Assembly: GCA_028288395.1 (NCBI GenBank)
Contig: JAQBNV010000611.1
Span: 1-9,136 of the forward strand
From: Adhaeribacter sp.
Lineage (GTDB): Bacteria; Bacteroidota; Bacteroidia; Cytophagales; Hymenobacteraceae
Direction of reading: 5' to 3'
DNA: 9,136 bases
The notes under the pieces were generated by a model. That model made no database searches and was not told the origin of the DNA. It was given only the letters and a program-made list of their open reading frames with translations. Position numbers and translations under genes: made by a program. Shown piece by piece: positions 7,347 to 9,136 of the stretch. Positions within the stretch are counted from its first letter, which is position 1. Each line of letters begins with the position of its first letter.

Positions 7347-7767
7347 TTTTATCAATTCACTATAACCACAAAAACCCTCTTCCCAACAACTATGGAGACA
7401 ATATTCCGAACTTACGCAAAAAAGCTGCTTTATGCTGGTTGCTACTCATTAATTCCGGACTTTCCCAACCGTATTTCAATGTCTCCCTTGGAAGAGGGTA
7501 GGGAGACGTCTGATTAAATATTCTCCTCCATTTGTGAAAGTCCTGTTACTAGATATAATAGAAGTAGAAGATAATACTTCGAAGCAAAAGCTGTTCTGAG
7601 AGCTGTATTATAAACCATCAGAAAGCCGGTAGCGGGCCTGATAACCAAGTTGGAAAACACATAGTGTATTAAGTTTCCCCGGAGAGCGATGGAAAAGGTA
7701 GTCATCAGTTACTTTTATCCGAAGCGGCCCCATACTTCCACATTTAAAACTTATAAACCAAAATTTA
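7347..7767. other. Repeat-rich intergenic region (421 bases), no gene
   Basis: No credible coding frame is found on either strand; the short minus-strand frames here resemble nothing I know and overlap the structures. Besides the element at 7374-7507 it holds several hairpins: GAAGTA/TACTTC (7561-7566/7575-7580), ATCAG-GCC/GGC-CTGAT with an AAA bulge (7617-7642), and GGAAA-ACAC/GTGT-TTTCC around ATA (7652-7678). The last 60 bases before the transporter are AT-rich with no clear promoter match. It may be a long leader of the transporter gene, a small RNA locus or the eroded remains of a mobile element. Confidence 0.55.
7374..7507 (+). repeat. Hairpin whose loop pairs perfectly with an upstream segment
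   Basis: GTCTCCCT (7481-7488) and AGGGAGAC (7500-7507) form an 8-bp stem with loop TGGAAGAGGGT. Ten loop bases (GGAAGAGGGT, 7490-7499) are the exact complement of ACCCTCTTCC at 7374-7383. In addition GGAGACA (7394-7400) is complementary to TGTCTCC (7480-7486), which overlaps the left arm of the hairpin. The two long-range pairings are nested and exclude the local hairpin in part, so the region can fold two ways or as a pseudoknot. Between them are direct repeats TTCCCAAC (7380-7387, 7462-7469) and ATTCCG[A/G]ACTT (7403-7413, 7452-7462). Confidence 0.65.
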
Positions 7768-8997
7768 ATGAACGAGAACGTTAACAGAAGCGCTTTGTTT
7801 TTAGGGAGTTGTTTTGCCCTCATCACTACAGGCTTTACCTTTTCTATTAGAGCAGGGATCTTACCTCAATTAGGAGAAGAGTTTGGTCTGTCGGCCGAAC
7901 AACTGGGATTTATTAACTCCATGTGGTTTTTGGGTTTTCCCATTTCCATGGTTATTGGGGGATTGATTTATCATACGGTCGGCCCTAAAATTATAATGAC
8001 TGTCGCTTTTATTGCCCATGCGTTGGGAATTATATTAACCATTTATGCCGGAGGATACACCGGTTTACTTATTTCTACGCTATTAATTGGCATTGCTAAT
8101 GGTTGTACCGAAGCGGCCTGTAATCCCATGATTGCCGACATGTACTCGGGGGTTAAAATGAATAAAATGCTGAACCGCTTTCACATGTGGTTTCCGGGCG
8201 GAATCCTGGTTGGTTCCCTTATCTCCAAATTCATGACCGATTTTGGATTGTCCTGGCAAACACAGATGTGGTTCATCCTGGTGCCAGCCATAACCTATGC
8301 TGTTTTATTCTTTGGCAAAGCTTTCCCAAAACCGCAGGTGGAAGGAGCGACCTCTCTTGGGCAAAACCTCAAGGCAATGATAAGTCCGTTGTATATATTC
8401 CTGATTGTATGCATGGCCCTGACAGCTATCACAGAATTTGGTCCTGGCCAATGGGTAGGAATTATCCTGGGTAGCAGCGGCGCCGAACCTATGTTAATTT
8501 TAGCGCTGACCGCCGGGTTAGTGACGGTAGGAAGATTTTTTGCGGGTCCGGTTGTGGCTGCCCTTGGCCAAACGGGGGTTTTACTCGGAAGTGCAATATT
8601 TGCAGCAATTGGTATTTATCTGTTCAGCACTGTAACTGGTCCTATGGCCTATGTGGCGGCCGTTATTTTTGCCTTGGGATATTGTTATTTCTGGCCGGTA
8701 ATGGTTGGGGCGGTAGCACAACGGGTTCCTTTAAGCAGTGCCTTGGGCATGTCCATTATTGGGGCAATCGGTATGTTTTCTTCCTCCATTTTTCAGCCAA
8801 TTATAGGAAACTGGATAGATACCTCTAAAGCAGAATATACGGCCCAGGGACTTACCGGCAATGCCTTGGATCTGGCTACCGGCCAGGATACCTTGGAAAA
8901 AATGATCGCCTTCCCAGCTATATTAATTGTGCTGTTTACCATCTTGTTTTTCTGGCAAAAGAATGTGAAGCGGCCAAAAGAAATGGCGGTTCATTAA
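7768..8997 (+). CDS. Major facilitator superfamily transporter
   Basis: A 409-residue inner-membrane protein with about 12 predicted helices in the usual 6+6 layout: roughly 8-28, 47-68, 74-93, 97-118, 144-160 and 166-184, then a cytoplasmic loop (185-205) and six more from 207 to 396. NGCTEAACNP (111-120) followed by LNRFHMWFPGG (135-145) resembles the fucose/nucleoside permease branch (FucP-like), where the N, E and H positions line the path. There is no classical loop 2-3 GxxxDRxGRR motif. The substrate is likely a sugar or sugar derivative from the neighbouring periplasmic enzymes, but this rests on context. The ATG at 7768 precedes helix 1 by the normal distance; an AT-rich leader lacks a Shine-Dalgarno. 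The gene ends with tandem stops TAA TAG. The spacer of 421 bases upstream suggests its own promoter. Confidence 0.92.
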   Translation: MNENVNRSALFLGSCFALITTGFTFSIRAGILPQLGEEFGLSAEQLGFINSMWFLGFPISMVIGGLIYHTVGPKIIMTVAFIAHALGIILTIYAGGYTGLLISTLLIGIANGCTEAACNPMIADMYSGVKMNKMLNRFHMWFPGGILVGSLISKFMTDFGLSWQTQMWFILVPAITYAVLFFGKAFPKPQVEGATSLGQNLKAMISPLYIFLIVCMALTAITEFGPGQWVGIILGSSGAEPMLILALTAGLVTVGRFFAGPVVAALGQTGVLLGSAIFAAIGIYLFSTVTGPMAYVAAVIFALGYCYFWPVMVGAVAQRVPLSSALGMSIIGAIGMFSSSIFQPIIGNWIDTSKAEYTAQGLTGNALDLATGQDTLEKMIAFPAILIVLFTILFFWQKNVKRPKEMAVH

Positions 8998-9013
8998 TAG
9001 GCGCCTTTAACAA

Positions 9014-9110
9014 GCCCGGTAAGATAAATGATACGTTAAATAACGAGGAAGTTAAAAATTAAAATTGCTTCCGCTAAGATGTTATTTATAGATTTGTAAA
9101 TATACCGGGC
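9014..9110. repeat. Nested inverted repeats after the transporter gene
   Basis: Three nested complementary pairs share a centre: GCCCGGTA (9014-9021) with TACCGGGC (9103-9110), AAATAAC (9038-9044) with GTTATTT (9081-9087), and GGAAG (9047-9051) with CTTCC (9068-9072). The outer arms start 17 bases after the stop codon. No T tract directly follows the outer arm, so it is not a textbook terminator. It could be a structured 3' end, a small RNA or a recombination or repeat element cut near the window edge. Confidence 0.5.
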
Positions 9111-9136
9111 CAAATAATAGCATACTTTTGCCGGTT

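Noticed and set aside
7561..7642. Group II intron domain V-like hairpin or transposon end
   Set aside because: The stem lacks the AGC triad, bulge and tetraloop of domain V, and no reverse transcriptase or transposase remnant is found nearby.
7514..7705. Small minus-strand open frame of 63 residues between DUF1080 and transporter genes
   Set aside because: No start context, no similarity that I recognise, and it overlaps hairpins; more likely a chance frame.
9005..9110. Integron attC-like site suggested by TTTAAC and nested inverted repeats
   Set aside because: The core motifs RYYYAAC and GTTRRRY are not present at the two ends in the right places, and no integrase or cassette array is seen.

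Overview
The window looks like chromosomal DNA of a Bacteroidetes bacterium, most likely of the order Cytophagales (an Adhaeribacter/Hymenobacter-like organism is my guess). The reasons are the protein families present, AT-rich spacers between moderately GC-rich genes, the absence of Shine-Dalgarno sequences ahead of every start codon, and -7/-33 promoter-like elements of the Bacteroidetes type. No RNA gene, CRISPR array, phage gene or recognisable insertion sequence was found.

Layout: (1) 38-1183 (+) is a Gfo/Idh/MocA NAD(P)-dependent sugar oxidoreductase. (2) A 279-base spacer holds a long, nearly perfect hairpin at 1275-1333. (3) 1463-2506 (+) is a TIM-barrel sugar isomerase/epimerase of the AP-endonuclease-2 fold. 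(4) Two hairpins at 2531-2566 and 2645-2690 separate convergent genes. (5) 6129-2689 (-) is one very large secreted redox protein (ThuA domain, PQQ-type glucose/sorbosone dehydrogenase, PKD-like domain, cytochrome c, C-terminal beta-sandwich). As read it is broken by two in-frame stops at 4270-4272 and 4258-4260, between what look like an extra base and a missing base about 20 bases apart. (6) A 470-base divergent promoter region follows. (7) 6600-7346 (+) is a secreted DUF1080 (3-keto-disaccharide hydrolase family) protein. (8) A 421-base spacer is rich in inverted and direct repeats. (9) 7768-8997 (+) is a major facilitator transporter. (10) The last 136 bases hold nested inverted repeats.

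Together the genes fit a carbohydrate pathway that works by oxidation. A periplasmic PQQ/cytochrome dehydrogenase and a Gfo/Idh/MocA dehydrogenase would make or reduce keto sugars, the DUF1080 protein would cleave a 3-keto glycoside, the MFS protein would import products and the TIM-barrel enzyme would isomerise or cleave them. This is inference from families and gene order; no substrate can be read from the sequence. The individual families are known. The less explained signals are the lesion in the big redox gene and the structured spacers, above all a hairpin at 7481-7507 whose loop is perfectly complementary to a segment about 100 bases upstream.
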